A stretch of 64,000 nucleotides of DNA, taken from NCBI RefSeq assembly GCF_024666595.1, contig NZ_CP088296.1:310001-374000 (forward strand). Direction: 5' to 3'. This document shows, one piece after another, positions 30,142 through 40,043 of the stretch. Each line of letters opens with the position of its first letter. Within the stretch, counting starts at the first letter, position 1. A model generated the notes under the pieces. The model did no database searches. It had not been told where the DNA came from and saw nothing but the letters and a program-made list of their open reading frames with translations. The position numbers and the translations under genes are program-made. Source of the stretch: Sphingomonas sp. J315 (GTDB taxonomy: Bacteria > Pseudomonadota > Alphaproteobacteria > Sphingomonadales > Sphingomonadaceae).

Positions 30142-33030
30142 TCAGGGGGATGGCGGAGCTGGCGCGGACTCGGTAACTTCCGCCCCATCCGCTCCCTCAA
30201 ATTCGATCGCCCAGAAGTCATCCGGTCGGCGCGGCCCACTCGGGTCCGTCCGGTCGACGTCGTCGGTTGCCGACAGCTCCGGAGAGATCGGCCCGGCTCC
30301 GCCATCGGTTGCCGGTCGAATGCGCAGGACCGCATGGCTACCAAAAGGGTTCGAATCGCCAGGAAGGCAAAGCGCAGTCTCTCCCGATGGCAGGCCGAGC
30401 GGGCATTCCTCGATCTCGATCGCACCGCCGGGGCACCCCTCGACCGGTGTTGCTCCCTCCAGCGGCTCCGGCGGGCACAGCGAAATCGCAGGATCGGCGG
30501 CTTCAGCTGCGGTCTGGGAGAGTGGATCGCACAGAATGAACAGGTGCGTATCGGATCGCTCCGGGCGCCCGCGCAAGGTGCAGCGGCGACCGTCCTCGCG
30601 GACCATGCTGCCCTCAAGGGCAGCGCCGTCCGCGCTCTCTTTCGGCACACAGAACAGATAGACGTCGATCCCGCTCGCGCGCGCGCCCCCGGGCAAGCCG
30701 CTGCCGCATATGCTGAGCGGCTGCTCCGAAATCCCCGGCTGTGTGATGGTCCCCTTGGGCTCGAGCAGGTGCCCCAGCAGAAAGCTGCCCCGCCGCGTCG
30801 GCACGCTCGGCGCAGCTGCCGCTTGGTCGGATCTCACCCCGGCAGATGGCGCGGGGGAATCGAATTCGAGCGGCCAGCTTTCAGTCATGGCGGACGGTCG
30901 CGCCGGGGGATCGCGGACAGGTTCGGACACCGGGGCCGGTGGCGAGGGCGCGGAATCATCCTCAACGGTCTTTGGTGCGCTGGTTATCGAAAAGCCTCCT
31001 GCACCCTCGCTCAGCACGAGGTCAAATGGGACGGTGTCGACCATCTTTTGCGACGGGCGCGTGACGTGGATGACGATATTCATCGGGCCCTGCGCCAGTT
31101 CGGCCGCCGGGATGCGATACTGCATGGCTACACCCCGTGCGCCGGCCTGGGCATTGGAAAAGCCGAGTTGCTGCCACAGTCCGGACGGGGCGGCGTCGGT
31201 CGACACGATGCCGGGCAGGCTGAACAACCCACCCTTCGAAAATCCGCCCGACTCGCGTGAGACGAGTTGCCCATCGACATAAGTCGAACGGGTCCAGCTG
31301 ACCGTCAGCTTCCATTCGCCCCACAATTCGCAAATGTCCGCCCTATGCGGCCCGAACACATCCCCCTCGGGCGTCTCGACCCAGCCGCCCTGGAACGTGC
31401 CCTTGTCAGCGGACTTGCCGATATCGGCAAACACCACCACCGTGTCGCCACTGCGCTTCGCACCGACCTTCAACGTCGTGCCAGTGACTGGATCGGTAAA
31501 AAGTGTCTTTTCCGAATCCTTGATCTTGCAGTCCGCGACGCGTGGTCCGCCGTCGCCACCGCCACCACCCCCTCCTCCGCCGCCCAACAGGCCGCCAGCC
31601 AGACCGCCGAGCGTGCCGAGCAGTTTCTTGGTCGCACGGGCACCCGATCCGACTTTGCCGTTCGAACCGACCATAATCGGCTTGCGCAGGTCGGTCCTGC
31701 GCTTCTTGCGCTCGGTGCTCGGCAATGGCGGCTCGGCCTTTGCGTCTTTCTCCATGTCCTTGCGCGGCGAGTCCGGCTGGAGCTGCATCTCCGTCGCGGG
31801 AGCGGGTGGATCAACCGGCCCCTCGGCCGGACAGGGGTCGAGCGGGCGATTCAGCGTCGCCGCGCGCTCGGCGCGGATCGCGGCAGCGGCGTCACGCATG
31901 GCGTTGACGACAGCCTGATAGTCCCGTGTCTCCTTGGTGACCGCAGCGATATGGTCAATCGGCGCACGCGCCCCGGACATTTCCCCGGACAGCTTGGCCA
32001 GCCCCTTCAGATGATTGTTCGCCGCCACCAGCCGCCGGTCGGCTTCGGCGGTCAGCGCATCGAGCTGTTCCAGTCGGGCATTCTTCTGTTCGACGGTGCA
32101 GATCGCCCCGGCCGCTGGCGCGGTAACCGGCGCAAGGTCGGGGCGTGGAGGCGGCACGAATCCGGTCTCGGTCGGCGGCACCGGCGGGGGCGGATCGCCG
32201 CCGATCCGGGCCTTTTCGGCGTCATCGCTGCAATCGACCGGCTTTTCGCTCTCCAGCCGGGAAATCTGCTCCCGCAACGTCGTCGCATTTCGTTCGAGCC
32301 GTTCGATGTGGTCGTCCGCCATTCGACGCGCAAAGAGAATCTTGTCCCGAAGCGGCTGCAGCTCCTTCCCCTGGTCAACGAAGAATCTCAGCGACCGCTG
32401 AAGGTCGTTCTTGAAGTTGGTCAGATTCTGGATGTCACGCAGTGCGCGTTCAAGTCGGGCGCGGCGATCGCGCAAGTCGGCGTCGATCTGGGTCTGGCTG
32501 CAATAGCGGGTAGACAGCTCCGGAATGGCATCCAGCTGAACCTTGGGCTGCTGCACATCGAGTTGCTTGGAACAGTCGATCACCGGCGCGGATTTGACCC
32601 CGTCCAGATGCGCTTCGACCATCTGCGGGTGGACGATCGTCATATCGGGCAGGTCTTCCGCCTCGAATGCAGCGACTTCGCGCACGCGCTGATTGATCGC
32701 CTCTGCCTTTGCGCCGCGCTGGCGCTCTGCCGCGATCATCCGGCGCATCGTCACAAAATAGGCCCGTGCCTGGTCGGCATTCAGATTCGCCGCCTTCTCC
32801 AGTGCGGCCCCTTCGACGAGCGCACGCGCCCGATGTTCTTCGGTGCAGAAGAAACCAGGGGGCGCTGGGGGCGTCGGCATCTTCCACGGTCGAACCGGCC
32901 AGCCATCGCGCACGGCGAGCAGCTTGGTATCGATCTCTTCCGCAGACACGGCAACCGCACCCACCGGCAAGATCGCCAGCAGCGCCGCGCACGCCATCCC
33001 TGCAACGAACCGGAACGAAAACGCGGCCAT
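30142..33030 (-). CDS. large exported coiled-coil/proline-rich protein of unknown family
   Basis: 962 residues. A signal peptide (MACAALLAILPVGAVAVSA within the first 30 residues) is followed by a mostly helical region with coiled-coil character (about 60-290; for example ATTLREQISRLESEK). Then come a proline-rich linker, a second helical block (about 320-390), and a poly-glycine stretch near residue 480. A beta-rich domain follows (about 500-680; LFTDPVTGTTLKVGAKRSGD, CELWGEWKLTVSWTRSTYVD). The tail is long, Pro/Ser-rich and acidic, with cysteine-containing blocks. No enzymatic motif was recognised. It is divergent from the GT-C gene, with only 57 bases between them. I cannot assign a function. 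Confidence 0.8.
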   Translation of the reverse strand: MAAFSFRFVAGMACAALLAILPVGAVAVSAEEIDTKLLAVRDGWPVRPWKMPTPPAPPGFFCTEEHRARALVEGAALEKAANLNADQARAYFVTMRRMIAAERQRGAKAEAINQRVREVAAFEAEDLPDMTIVHPQMVEAHLDGVKSAPVIDCSKQLDVQQPKVQLDAIPELSTRYCSQTQIDADLRDRRARLERALRDIQNLTNFKNDLQRSLRFFVDQGKELQPLRDKILFARRMADDHIERLERNATTLREQISRLESEKPVDCSDDAEKARIGGDPPPPVPPTETGFVPPPRPDLAPVTAPAAGAICTVEQKNARLEQLDALTAEADRRLVAANNHLKGLAKLSGEMSGARAPIDHIAAVTKETRDYQAVVNAMRDAAAAIRAERAATLNRPLDPCPAEGPVDPPAPATEMQLQPDSPRKDMEKDAKAEPPLPSTERKKRRTDLRKPIMVGSNGKVGSGARATKKLLGTLGGLAGGLLGGGGGGGGGGDGGPRVADCKIKDSEKTLFTDPVTGTTLKVGAKRSGDTVVVFADIGKSADKGTFQGGWVETPEGDVFGPHRADICELWGEWKLTVSWTRSTYVDGQLVSRESGGFSKGGLFSLPGIVSTDAAPSGLWQQLGFSNAQAGARGVAMQYRIPAAELAQGPMNIVIHVTRPSQKMVDTVPFDLVLSEGAGGFSITSAPKTVEDDSAPSPPAPVSEPVRDPPARPSAMTESWPLEFDSPAPSAGVRSDQAAAAPSVPTRRGSFLLGHLLEPKGTITQPGISEQPLSICGSGLPGGARASGIDVYLFCVPKESADGAALEGSMVREDGRRCTLRGRPERSDTHLFILCDPLSQTAAEAADPAISLCPPEPLEGATPVEGCPGGAIEIEECPLGLPSGETALCLPGDSNPFGSHAVLRIRPATDGGAGPISPELSATDDVDRTDPSGPRRPDDFWAIEFEGADGAEVTESAPAPPSP

Positions 33031-33087
33031 GCCGCCTCTCCCGATGCACGGCGCGCACTATAGCATGATTGTCTCGCAACCGGAACG

Positions 33088-34362
33088 ATGCTTAACGCGA
33101 TTTCAATCCGGCATGGGCATGGGTCGATCATGCCGCTCGCTCAGTGCTCTATCCTGCGTGCCTCTGCACCCTGGTTGGTCGCGCTTTTCGCGGCGGCGCT
33201 GGCATGGCTATTGTGGCCGTTCTTCACCCCCGACATGACGGCCTATCTCATTCCGTGGCTTGAGACGATCCGCGAACGCGGCGTGACGGAGGCGTTCGAG
33301 CGCCCCTTCTCCAACTACATGCCGAGCTATCTCTATCTGCTCGCTCTGGTCAGCCCGCTCACCGCCTGGTTCGACCCGATGAGCGTGATCAAACTCCTCT
33401 CGGTCGCCGGAACCATCGCGCTGGCGCTGGCGATGCACCGGCTGCTGGGGGCGCTTGGCGTAGCCCGGCGCGCGCATTGGGCGGCGCTGGTCGTCGCCCT
33501 GCCCTCGGTCGCGTTCAACGCGCTGTTGCTGGGCCAGTGCGATGCCATCTACGTCGCGGCCTGCGTGATGGCCGTCGCGATGGCGGTCGAGCGGCGGCAT
33601 ATTGCGATGTTCATATGGTGCGGAGTCGCCGTCGCGTTCAAGGCGCAGGCGATACTGGTCGCCCCCTTCTTCCTCGCCATCGCAATCCAGCGCCGCGTGC
33701 CGCTGGTCGAGTGGTTTGCAGCGCCCGCGGCATTGCTGGCGCTGATGGCGCCCGCCCTGCTCGCCGGCTGGCCACCCGCCGACCTTGCGACGGTCTATTT
33801 CCGTCAGGCGGGGACATTCGGCAACGACATCGCGCGCAATGCACCCAATATCTGGTCGCTCGCCGGGATGATCGCGCCCGAGTTCGCGCCGCGCCTGTTC
33901 GGCCTCGCGCTCGCCTCTGCCTTGGGCGCAGCCGCATGGTTCATCGCCAAGATGCAGATCGTCCGGTTAGACAATGTCGGGCTCGTCGGCATGGCCGCGC
34001 TCGCCGCCCTGCTCACCGCAGGGCTGCTTCCGCGGATGCACGAGCGTTACTTCCTGCTCGCCGACATGCTGATCTTCGCCTTCGCCGTCGCCCGGGGCAC
34101 GCGTCCTGCCTTCGCGCTGGCGGGGCTGGTCCAGATCGGGTCGTTCGCGGCGATCTCCGGCTATCTGGGACTGGGTGCACCGATGGTCGCAATCGGCGCG
34201 CTGTGTATGATCGCGGCGACGTGGATCGCTGCCAGACCGCTAGCGGTCCCGAATGCAAACGATAATCCCCCAACGGGACGAAATCCGCGACCAGCCGTGC
34301 TGCGGCCCGGTTTCCGCTATGATATTGAACAGCGACTCAGTTTCCGGGGAAGTGGGGAGTAG
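33088..34362 (+). CDS. polytopic membrane protein, GT-C/GT87-type glycosyltransferase-like
   Basis: About 424 residues with roughly ten hydrophobic segments. A large loop follows the first helix and contains TPDMTAYLIPWLETIRERG, a D-rich/arginine layout like that of dolichol/polyprenyl-phosphate-sugar-dependent GT-C enzymes. GQCDAIYVAACVMAVAMA and PRMHERYFLLADMLIFAF are further conserved-looking blocks (H-E-R-Y in a late loop is typical of GT87-like proteins). The start is ATG 33088 or 33130; neither has a good SD. The last 25 residues or so are unlike a membrane protein. Bactofilin starts two bases after the stop. Confidence 0.72.
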   Translation: MLNAISIRHGHGSIMPLAQCSILRASAPWLVALFAAALAWLLWPFFTPDMTAYLIPWLETIRERGVTEAFERPFSNYMPSYLYLLALVSPLTAWFDPMSVIKLLSVAGTIALALAMHRLLGALGVARRAHWAALVVALPSVAFNALLLGQCDAIYVAACVMAVAMAVERRHIAMFIWCGVAVAFKAQAILVAPFFLAIAIQRRVPLVEWFAAPAALLALMAPALLAGWPPADLATVYFRQAGTFGNDIARNAPNIWSLAGMIAPEFAPRLFGLALASALGAAAWFIAKMQIVRLDNVGLVGMAALAALLTAGLLPRMHERYFLLADMLIFAFAVARGTRPAFALAGLVQIGSFAAISGYLGLGAPMVAIGALCMIAATWIAARPLAVPNANDNPPTGRNPRPAVLRPGFRYDIEQRLSFRGSGE

Positions 34363-34364
34363 CA

Positions 34365-34850
34365 ATGTTCAACAATAATCGTTCGCGTGACGACCGTCCG
34401 GCAATGCCGCCCGCGCCGCCTGCGCAGAGCAGCGGTTCGTCGAAGCGCGGCATGTTCTCGGTCATCGGGCCGGATATCGTGATTACCGGCAGCATCAAGG
34501 CGAGCAGTGAACTGCATATCGAGGGCCGGGTCGAGGGCGATGTCGATTGCGGCACGCTGGCACAGGGCGCCGAAAGCCAGATCTTCGGCAGCGTCACCGC
34601 CGAAACCGCGCGCCTCGCCGGCGCGATCGAGGGCACCGTCCGCGCCAAACTGCTCACCGTCGAGCGCACCGCGCGCATCACCGGTGACGTCGAGTATGAG
34701 AATATCACGATCGAAAATGGCGGACATATCGACGGGCGCCTGAAGCATATGAGCGCGATTACCGCCGCCCCGCTGCGCGCCGAACCGGTCCAGCAGGGGC
34801 CGGTGGCGGGTCAGCCGGTCACCGTCGCATCGGTGATGGGATCGAACTGA
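34365..34850 (+). CDS. bactofilin (polymer-forming cytoskeletal protein)
   Basis: 161 residues. The bactofilin beta-helix core (about 30-130) contains regular six-residue-step blocks such as VIGPDIVITGSIKASSELHI, EGRVEGDVDCGTLAQGAES and NGGHIDGRLKHM, flanked by disordered Pro/Ser-rich ends. Bactofilins self-polymerise at the membrane and position envelope or polar proteins. GGGGAG lies five bases before ATG. It directly follows the GT-C gene, suggesting a shared envelope role, and ends at a strong terminator. Confidence 0.93.
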   Translation: MFNNNRSRDDRPAMPPAPPAQSSGSSKRGMFSVIGPDIVITGSIKASSELHIEGRVEGDVDCGTLAQGAESQIFGSVTAETARLAGAIEGTVRAKLLTVERTARITGDVEYENITIENGGHIDGRLKHMSAITAAPLRAEPVQQGPVAGQPVTVASVMGSN

Positions 34851-34870
34851 GCTCGAATCTTCCGAAATTG

Positions 34871-34904
34871 AAAAGGGCGCGTTCCGGTGTGAACGCGCCC
34901 TTTT
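34871..34904. terminator. bidirectional terminator after bactofilin
   Basis: AAAAGGGCGCGTTC pairs with GAACGCGCCCTTTT around CGGTGT, and a T-run continues. It serves bactofilin (+) and the amidohydrolase (-), whose stop is 14 bases away. Confidence 0.92.
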
Positions 34905-34917
34905 TTCTTGTGCTGCC

Positions 34918-36192
34918 TCAGTCGGCGACGCGCGCGCCGCCCTTGATGACGTCGGTCACCTTGGTCAGCACCGTCACGTCCTTCAACGGATCGCCCTCGA
35001 CCGCGATCAGGTCGCCATAGCGGCCCACCTCGATCGCGCCGACATCCTTGGTCCGCCCCAGCGCTTCGGCGGCGTTGACCGTCGCGGCGCGGATCGCCTC
35101 GATCGGGGTCATGCCGTATTCGACCATATACTTGAACTGCCCCGCCGCTGTGCCGTGCGGCATCACGCCCGCGTCGCTTCCGAACACCATCTTGACCCCG
35201 GCGGCGTGTGCCTTGCGGAAATTGTCACGCTGGATCTGCGCGATCTCGCGGTCCTTGCGCAGGTTATCCTCCAGCACGCCGTTCTTCTTGCCCTCGGCCT
35301 GGGTATATTCGGTGTTGTAGATATCCATCGCGAACCAAACCGGCTGCTTGCGCGTGGCGGCGAGCTTGATCCCCTCGTCATCGACCAGGCTGGCGTGTTC
35401 GATCGTGTCGATCCCGGCGCGGATCGCGGCCTTGATCCCTGCCGCGCCATGCGCGTGCGCGGCGACCTTCAGCCCCCATTGATGCGCCTCGTCCGCGATG
35501 GCGCGCATCTCTTCCTCGGACAGCTGCTGCTGCCCCGGCTCGGTGTTGCGTGAGAAGACGCCGCCGGTCGCGCAGATCTTGATGACCTCCGCGCCATATT
35601 TGCGCTGCTCGCGCACGATCCGGCGCAGCTCCTGCGCGCCGTCACCGACCGCGACGCCCTTTTGCTTGAACGAAGGAGGCATGTAAGTGCTGTCGCAATG
35701 CCCGCCGGTCGCGCCCAGCGAATGCGCGCCGGGAACGATGCGCGGCCCGGCGATCAATCCTTCCTGGATCGCCTGCTTGTAGCCCACGTCGCTGTAATTG
35801 TCCGATCCGACATTGCGGATCGTCGTGAAGCCCGCCTTGAGCATGGCGCGGGCATTCGCCGTCCCCTGGATCGCCCAGAAGCTGTCGGTGAATTGCAGGC
35901 CCGTATAGCCGCCATAGAGCGGATTGCTGTCGAGATGGACGTGCATGTCGATCAGCCCGGGCAGCACCGTCTTGCCGCTCAGGTCGATATGCCGGACATC
36001 CGCGCCCCAGCGCACTGTGCGCGCGTCGGCAATGCTGGTGATGCGGCCATCGGTGATGAAGATCGCCGGATGCTCGACCACCTTGCCGCTGACCACGTCG
36101 ATCATCATGTCGGCGGTGACAACGACGGTTTGCGCGGCGGCGGGGGTGGCGGCGGCCAGAGCCAGCGCAAGCCCGATCATGCCCAGTTTCAT
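34918..36192 (-). CDS. exported amidohydrolase (imidazolonepropionase/Xaa-Pro-dipeptidase-like)
   Basis: 424 residues. Signal peptide MKLGMIGLALALAAATPAAA. Amidohydrolase metal site: HVH in LIDMHVHLDS (about 84), the lysine in AEVIKICATGG, histidines in KVAAHAHGAAG and IEHASLVDDEG, and the aspartate in GSDAGVMPHGT. These motifs point to the secreted subtype with broad peptidase, lactonase or organophosphate activity; the substrate is unassigned. ATG 36192 is chosen because the signal peptide starts there. It is transcribed in the same direction as lpdA, 72 bases downstream of it. Confidence 0.88.
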   Translation of the reverse strand: MKLGMIGLALALAAATPAAAQTVVVTADMMIDVVSGKVVEHPAIFITDGRITSIADARTVRWGADVRHIDLSGKTVLPGLIDMHVHLDSNPLYGGYTGLQFTDSFWAIQGTANARAMLKAGFTTIRNVGSDNYSDVGYKQAIQEGLIAGPRIVPGAHSLGATGGHCDSTYMPPSFKQKGVAVGDGAQELRRIVREQRKYGAEVIKICATGGVFSRNTEPGQQQLSEEEMRAIADEAHQWGLKVAAHAHGAAGIKAAIRAGIDTIEHASLVDDEGIKLAATRKQPVWFAMDIYNTEYTQAEGKKNGVLEDNLRKDREIAQIQRDNFRKAHAAGVKMVFGSDAGVMPHGTAAGQFKYMVEYGMTPIEAIRAATVNAAEALGRTKDVGAIEVGRYGDLIAVEGDPLKDVTVLTKVTDVIKGGARVAD

Positions 36193-36263
36193 GCGATACT
36201 CCCTTGATCCGTCCGCGACACGCTCGCCGCGAACCGGATCAAGGTCAATCACGTTCGGACAAA

Positions 36264-37665
36264 TCAGATGTGGATCACCCGCCCGTAAGCCGCCAGCACG
36301 CTCTCATGCATCGACTCGCTGATCGTCGGATGCGGGAAGACGGTTTCCATCAGCTCCGCCTCGGTCGTCTCCAGCGTCTTGCCGATGGTATAGCCCTGGA
36401 TCATCTCGGTCACTTCCGCGCCGATCATGTGTGCGCCGAGCAGTTCGCCGGTCTTGGCGTCGAACACCGTCTTCACGAACCCTTCCGGCTCGCCCAGCGC
36501 GATCGCCTTGCCGTTGCCGATGAAGGGGAAGTTGCCGACCTTCACCTCGTAACCAGCCTCCTTCGCCTTCGCCTCGGTCAGGCCGACGCTGGCGATCTGC
36601 GGGTGGCAATAGGTGCAGCCGGGGATGTTGCGCGGGTCCATCGCGTGCGGATGCTTGCCCGCAATCGCCTCGGCCGCGATCACACCCTCATGGCTCGCCT
36701 TGTGCGCCAGCCAGGGCGGCGCGGTGATGTCGCCGATCGCATAGAGGCCGTCGATATTGGTCTTGCAGTCCGGCCCCGTCTTCAGGAAGCCGCGATCGTC
36801 GACATCGACGCCCAGTTCCTTGAGGCCGATGTCCGCGGTGTTCGGCACGATGCCGATCGCGACGATAACGTGGCTAAAGTCGCCCACAACCGGCTTGCCA
36901 TCCTTGCCGGTGATCGTCGCCTTCACGCCCTTCGCATCCGCGCTGATCAGAATCGATCCTGGCGCTGGTCATGATCGTCATGCCCTGCTTCTTGAGCGCC
37001 TTCTCCAGATGCGCGGAGATGTCCTTGTCCTCGACCGGCACGATGCGGTCGAGCATTTCGACGACGGTCACATCCGAGCCCATGTCGTTGTAAAAGCTCG
37101 CAAACTCGATCCCGATCGCGCCCGATCCGATGACCAGCAGCTTGCTCGGCATCTCCTTCGGCGTCATCGCGTGGCGATAGGTCCACACCTTGTTCCCGTC
37201 GGCGGGCAGGTTCGGCAGGTCGCGGGCGCGCGCGCCCGTCGCAAGGATGATGTTCTTCGCGGCCAGCTCGGTCACCTTGCCGTCCGCGCCGGTGACCGAC
37301 AGCTTGCCCTTACCGGTCAGCTTGCCGGTGCCCATGTGCACGGCAATCTTGTTCTTCTTCATCAGATGCGTGACGCCCGCATTCAACTGCTTGGCGACCC
37401 CGCGCGAGCGCTTGACCACCGCGTCGAGGTCGGCGCTGATCTTTTCGGCGGTGAGGCCATAATCCTTGGCATGCTGCATGAAGTGGAAGATCTCCGCCGA
37501 GCGCAGCAGCGCCTTGGTCGGGATGCACCCCCAGTTGAGGCAGATGCCGCCGAGCAGTTCGCGCTCGACGATCGCGGCCTTGAGACCGAGCTGGCTCGCG
37601 CGGATCGCCGCGACATAGCCGCCGGGTCCGGAGCCAAGCACGATCACGTCATAGGATTCAGCCAT
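36264..37665 (-). CDS. lpdA: dihydrolipoyl dehydrogenase (E3), frameshifted
   Basis: Flavoprotein that re-oxidises lipoyl groups in 2-oxoacid dehydrogenase complexes. FAD motif VIVLGSGPGGYVAAIRASQ, redox cysteines in GGICLNWGCIPTKALL, NAD site LVIGSGAIGIEFASF, and the C-terminal active-site histidine in ETVFPHPTISESMHE. The chain is in one frame to MTIMTSARI and in another from about ISADAKGVKATITGKDGK. The switch falls at 36945-36958, where removing one base (for example one of the two T on the minus strand) restores about 466 residues. Such a gene is normally essential, so this is probably a sequence error. It is co-linear with pdhC. Confidence 0.85.
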
Positions 37666-37716
37666 ATTTTTGCCCCTGGGGAAAAAGGGTTGAAAGGAGA
37701 AATGGGGTCGCGCGGA

Positions 37717-38100
37717 CTATCCGTCCACCGGTCGCGGCTTGCGGTCCTCGCCGACTGCGACAAAGGTGAAGTTCGCCTGGGTGACCAGCTCGCGCTCCTC
37801 GCCATGACGACAGCGGCGCCAGGCCTCGACCTCGATCAGCATCGAACTCCGCCCGATCTTGGCGATCTGGGCATAGACCGACACTTCATCACCGACCGCG
37901 ACGGGCGCATGAAACTGCATCCCGTCCATCGCGACGGTGACCGCGCGACCCTTGGCGCGGCGCGCCGCGACCAGGCCGGCGGCAAGGTCCATCTGTCCCA
38001 CCAGCCAGCCGCCGAAAATGTCGCCATAGGCATTGGCGTCGGCGGGCATGGTGCTGACGCGGATCGCGGGTTCGATCGCCGGGGGCTCCCGATCAGGCAT
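37717..38100 (-). CDS. yciA: acyl-CoA thioesterase, YciA-type hotdog fold
   Basis: 127 residues. The YciA signature MPADANAYGDIFGGWLVGQMD carries the catalytic aspartate; DGMQFHAPVAVGDEVSVYAQ and the C-terminal FTFVAVGEDRKPRP complete the hotdog. Hydrolyses acyl-CoA esters; cytoplasmic. ATG 38100 overlaps the preceding gene by eight bases. It sits between two small membrane-protein genes and lpdA, within the pyruvate dehydrogenase-associated cluster. Confidence 0.9.
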   Translation of the reverse strand: MPDREPPAIEPAIRVSTMPADANAYGDIFGGWLVGQMDLAAGLVAARRAKGRAVTVAMDGMQFHAPVAVGDEVSVYAQIAKIGRSSMLIEVEAWRRCRHGEERELVTQANFTFVAVGEDRKPRPVDG

Positions 38101-38314
38101 CGTCGCCGCCCTCACCGCCCTGCGGGTTGCGCTGCAGCCACATCGCGCGGCGCATCGGCCCGATACCCATCAGGATGATGCACAGGATCGCGATGCCCGT
38201 GACCAGCCACACATCGGCCCGAGCGAGCGGATAGGCCCAGCTCGCCAACGCCCCGATCAGCAACGCGACCGCGATCCCTGCGGCGATATGCAATGCTTCG
38301 ATCAGGACTCGCAT
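38093..38314 (-). CDS. small membrane protein, two helices
   Basis: 73 residues with two hydrophobic segments (ALHIAAGIAVALLIGALASW and WLVTGIAILCIILMGIG) and a polar C-terminus. It overlaps its upstream neighbour by 13 bases and its downstream neighbour by eight, so it is certainly co-transcribed. Function unknown. Confidence 0.75.
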   Translation of the reverse strand: MRVLIEALHIAAGIAVALLIGALASWAYPLARADVWLVTGIAILCIILMGIGPMRRAMWLQRNPQGGEGGDDA

Positions 38315-38739
38315 GGGTTATCGCGCTTCATTCTGTCCAAGCCACGCGCGATCAGCGCGGTAGCGGCCGGGGCAAGCAAGAGAAAATACCACAGGTCGTG
38401 GGCGAGCGATCCGCTCGCGAACACGAGCGAGCCAAGCTCAGCGACGACTAGGCCGCAAATTGTCGCCAGCCCGAACTCTGCGAGGGGTTGCGGCACACGC
38501 GCAGAGGCCAGTTGGCCAAACACTCGCACCATGAACACCGGAAGGATGAGGAGGCATGCCAGGAAAGCGGCAACGAGAGCCGTCGATACTACCCAAATCA
38601 CAAACAGCTCAACCAAGGATCCGCCCAGCAAACCTTCATTGTCAGACATCGAGGCCCATGGCAGCGCCGCCGCGCCAGCCATCACCCCAAACATGCCCGC
38701 GCCCCGAAGACTGGACGTAAAGTGTTCGGAGGACCGCAT
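38302..38739 (-). CDS. polytopic membrane protein of unknown function
   Basis: 145 residues with about four transmembrane segments (for example [53 protein letters not shown] and [20 protein letters not shown]). No family recognised. Its start is 10 bases after the pdhC stop, and its 3' end overlaps the next gene. Confidence 0.7.
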   Translation of the reverse strand: MRSSEHFTSSLRGAGMFGVMAGAAALPWASMSDNEGLLGGSLVELFVIWVVSTALVAAFLACLLILPVFMVRVFGQLASARVPQPLAEFGLATICGLVVAELGSLVFASGSLAHDLWYFLLLAPAATALIARGLDRMKRDNPCES

Positions 38740-38749
38740 GGCCGCAATC

Positions 38750-40043
38750 TCAGGCCAGCAGGCCCATGGGCGATTCGATCAGCGCCTTGAGGATCTTCAT
38801 CAGCTCGGCGCCATCGGCCCCGTCCACCGCGCGGTGATCGAAGCTGCCGGTCGCCGACATCACCGTCGCGACGCCCAATGCGTCGTCGACGATATATGGA
38901 CGCTTCTCGCCCGCGCCGACCGCCAGGATCATCGCCTGGGGCGGGTTGATCACCGCATCGAACTGCTTGATCCCGAACATGCCCATGTTCGAGATGCTGG
39001 CGGTACCGCCCTGATATTCGTGCGGCTGGAGCTTGCCCTCCTTCGCGCGGTCGGCCAGCGCCTTCATCTGGGTCGAGATCGACGCGAGGCCGATATTCGC
39101 CGCGTCGCGGATGATCGGGGTGATCAGCCCCGTCGGGGTGGACACCGCGACCGAGATGTCGGCGCGGCTGTACTTGACCAGCTTGTCGCCCGCATAGGTC
39201 ACATTGCACTTGGGCACCTGCGTCAGTGCGACGGCCAGCGCCTTGATCAGCATGTCGTTGACCGACAGCTTCACCCCCGCGCCCTTCCAGGCTCTTGTTG
39301 AGCTGGCCGCGCAGCTTGAGCAGCGCGTCGAGCTGGATATCGACGGTCAGGTAGATGTGCGGGATCGTCTGCTTCGCCTCGGTCAGGCGGCGCGCGATCG
39401 TCTTGCGGATGTTGCTAAGCTTTTCGACCTCGTGCGGGATGCTTTCGTCATACCAGACCGATGCCGGGGCGGTAGCGGGAGCAGCAGCAGCGGCGGGGGC
39501 CGCAGCTGCCGGCGCGGCGGCGGGTGCTGCTGCCGGAGCCGCACCGGGCTTCGCGCCCTCGATATCCGCCTTGACGATACGGCCGTTCGGGCCCGAGCCG
39601 CTCACGCCCGACAGGTCGACGCCCTTTTCGGCGGCGATCCGGCGCGCCAGCGGGCTCGCCTTGACGCGGTCGCCGCTGTTTGCCGGTGCGGCGGCCGGGG
39701 CCGATGCGGGCGCTGCTGCAGGTGTCGGAGCGGCCTCGGCCTTGGGAGCTTCCGCCTTGGGAGCCTCAGCCTTCGGCGCGGACACCGATGACGCATCCTC
39801 GCCCTCGCCGGCCAGCACCGCGATGACCGTGCCGACCTTCACCCCGTCGGTGCCCTCGGCCACGACGATCTTGGCGATCACGCCCTCGTCGACCGCCTCG
39901 AACTCCATCGTCGCCTTGTCGGTTTCGATCTCGGCCATCAGGTCGCCGGCCTTGACGGTATCGCCTTCCTTGACCAGCCATTTGGCGAGCGTGCCCTCCT
40001 CCATCGTCGGAGAAAGCGCGGGCATCTTGATTTCGATCGACAT
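38750..40043 (-). CDS. pdhC: pyruvate dehydrogenase E2, dihydrolipoamide acetyltransferase, frameshifted
   Basis: E2 core of pyruvate dehydrogenase. Lipoyl domain with the lipoylated lysine in [17 protein letters not shown] (about 43); an Ala/Pro linker (about 85-125); the E3-binding domain with [18 protein letters not shown]; and an acetyltransferase domain ending with the catalytic histidine in [14 protein letters not shown]. The frame changes after [11 protein letters not shown] at 39273-39288; one extra G on the minus strand explains it, giving about 431 residues. The last part runs [20 protein letters not shown] in the other frame. lpdA lies four genes downstream, so the cluster is a split E2/E3 operon. 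Probably a sequence error rather than a pseudogene. Confidence 0.86.
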
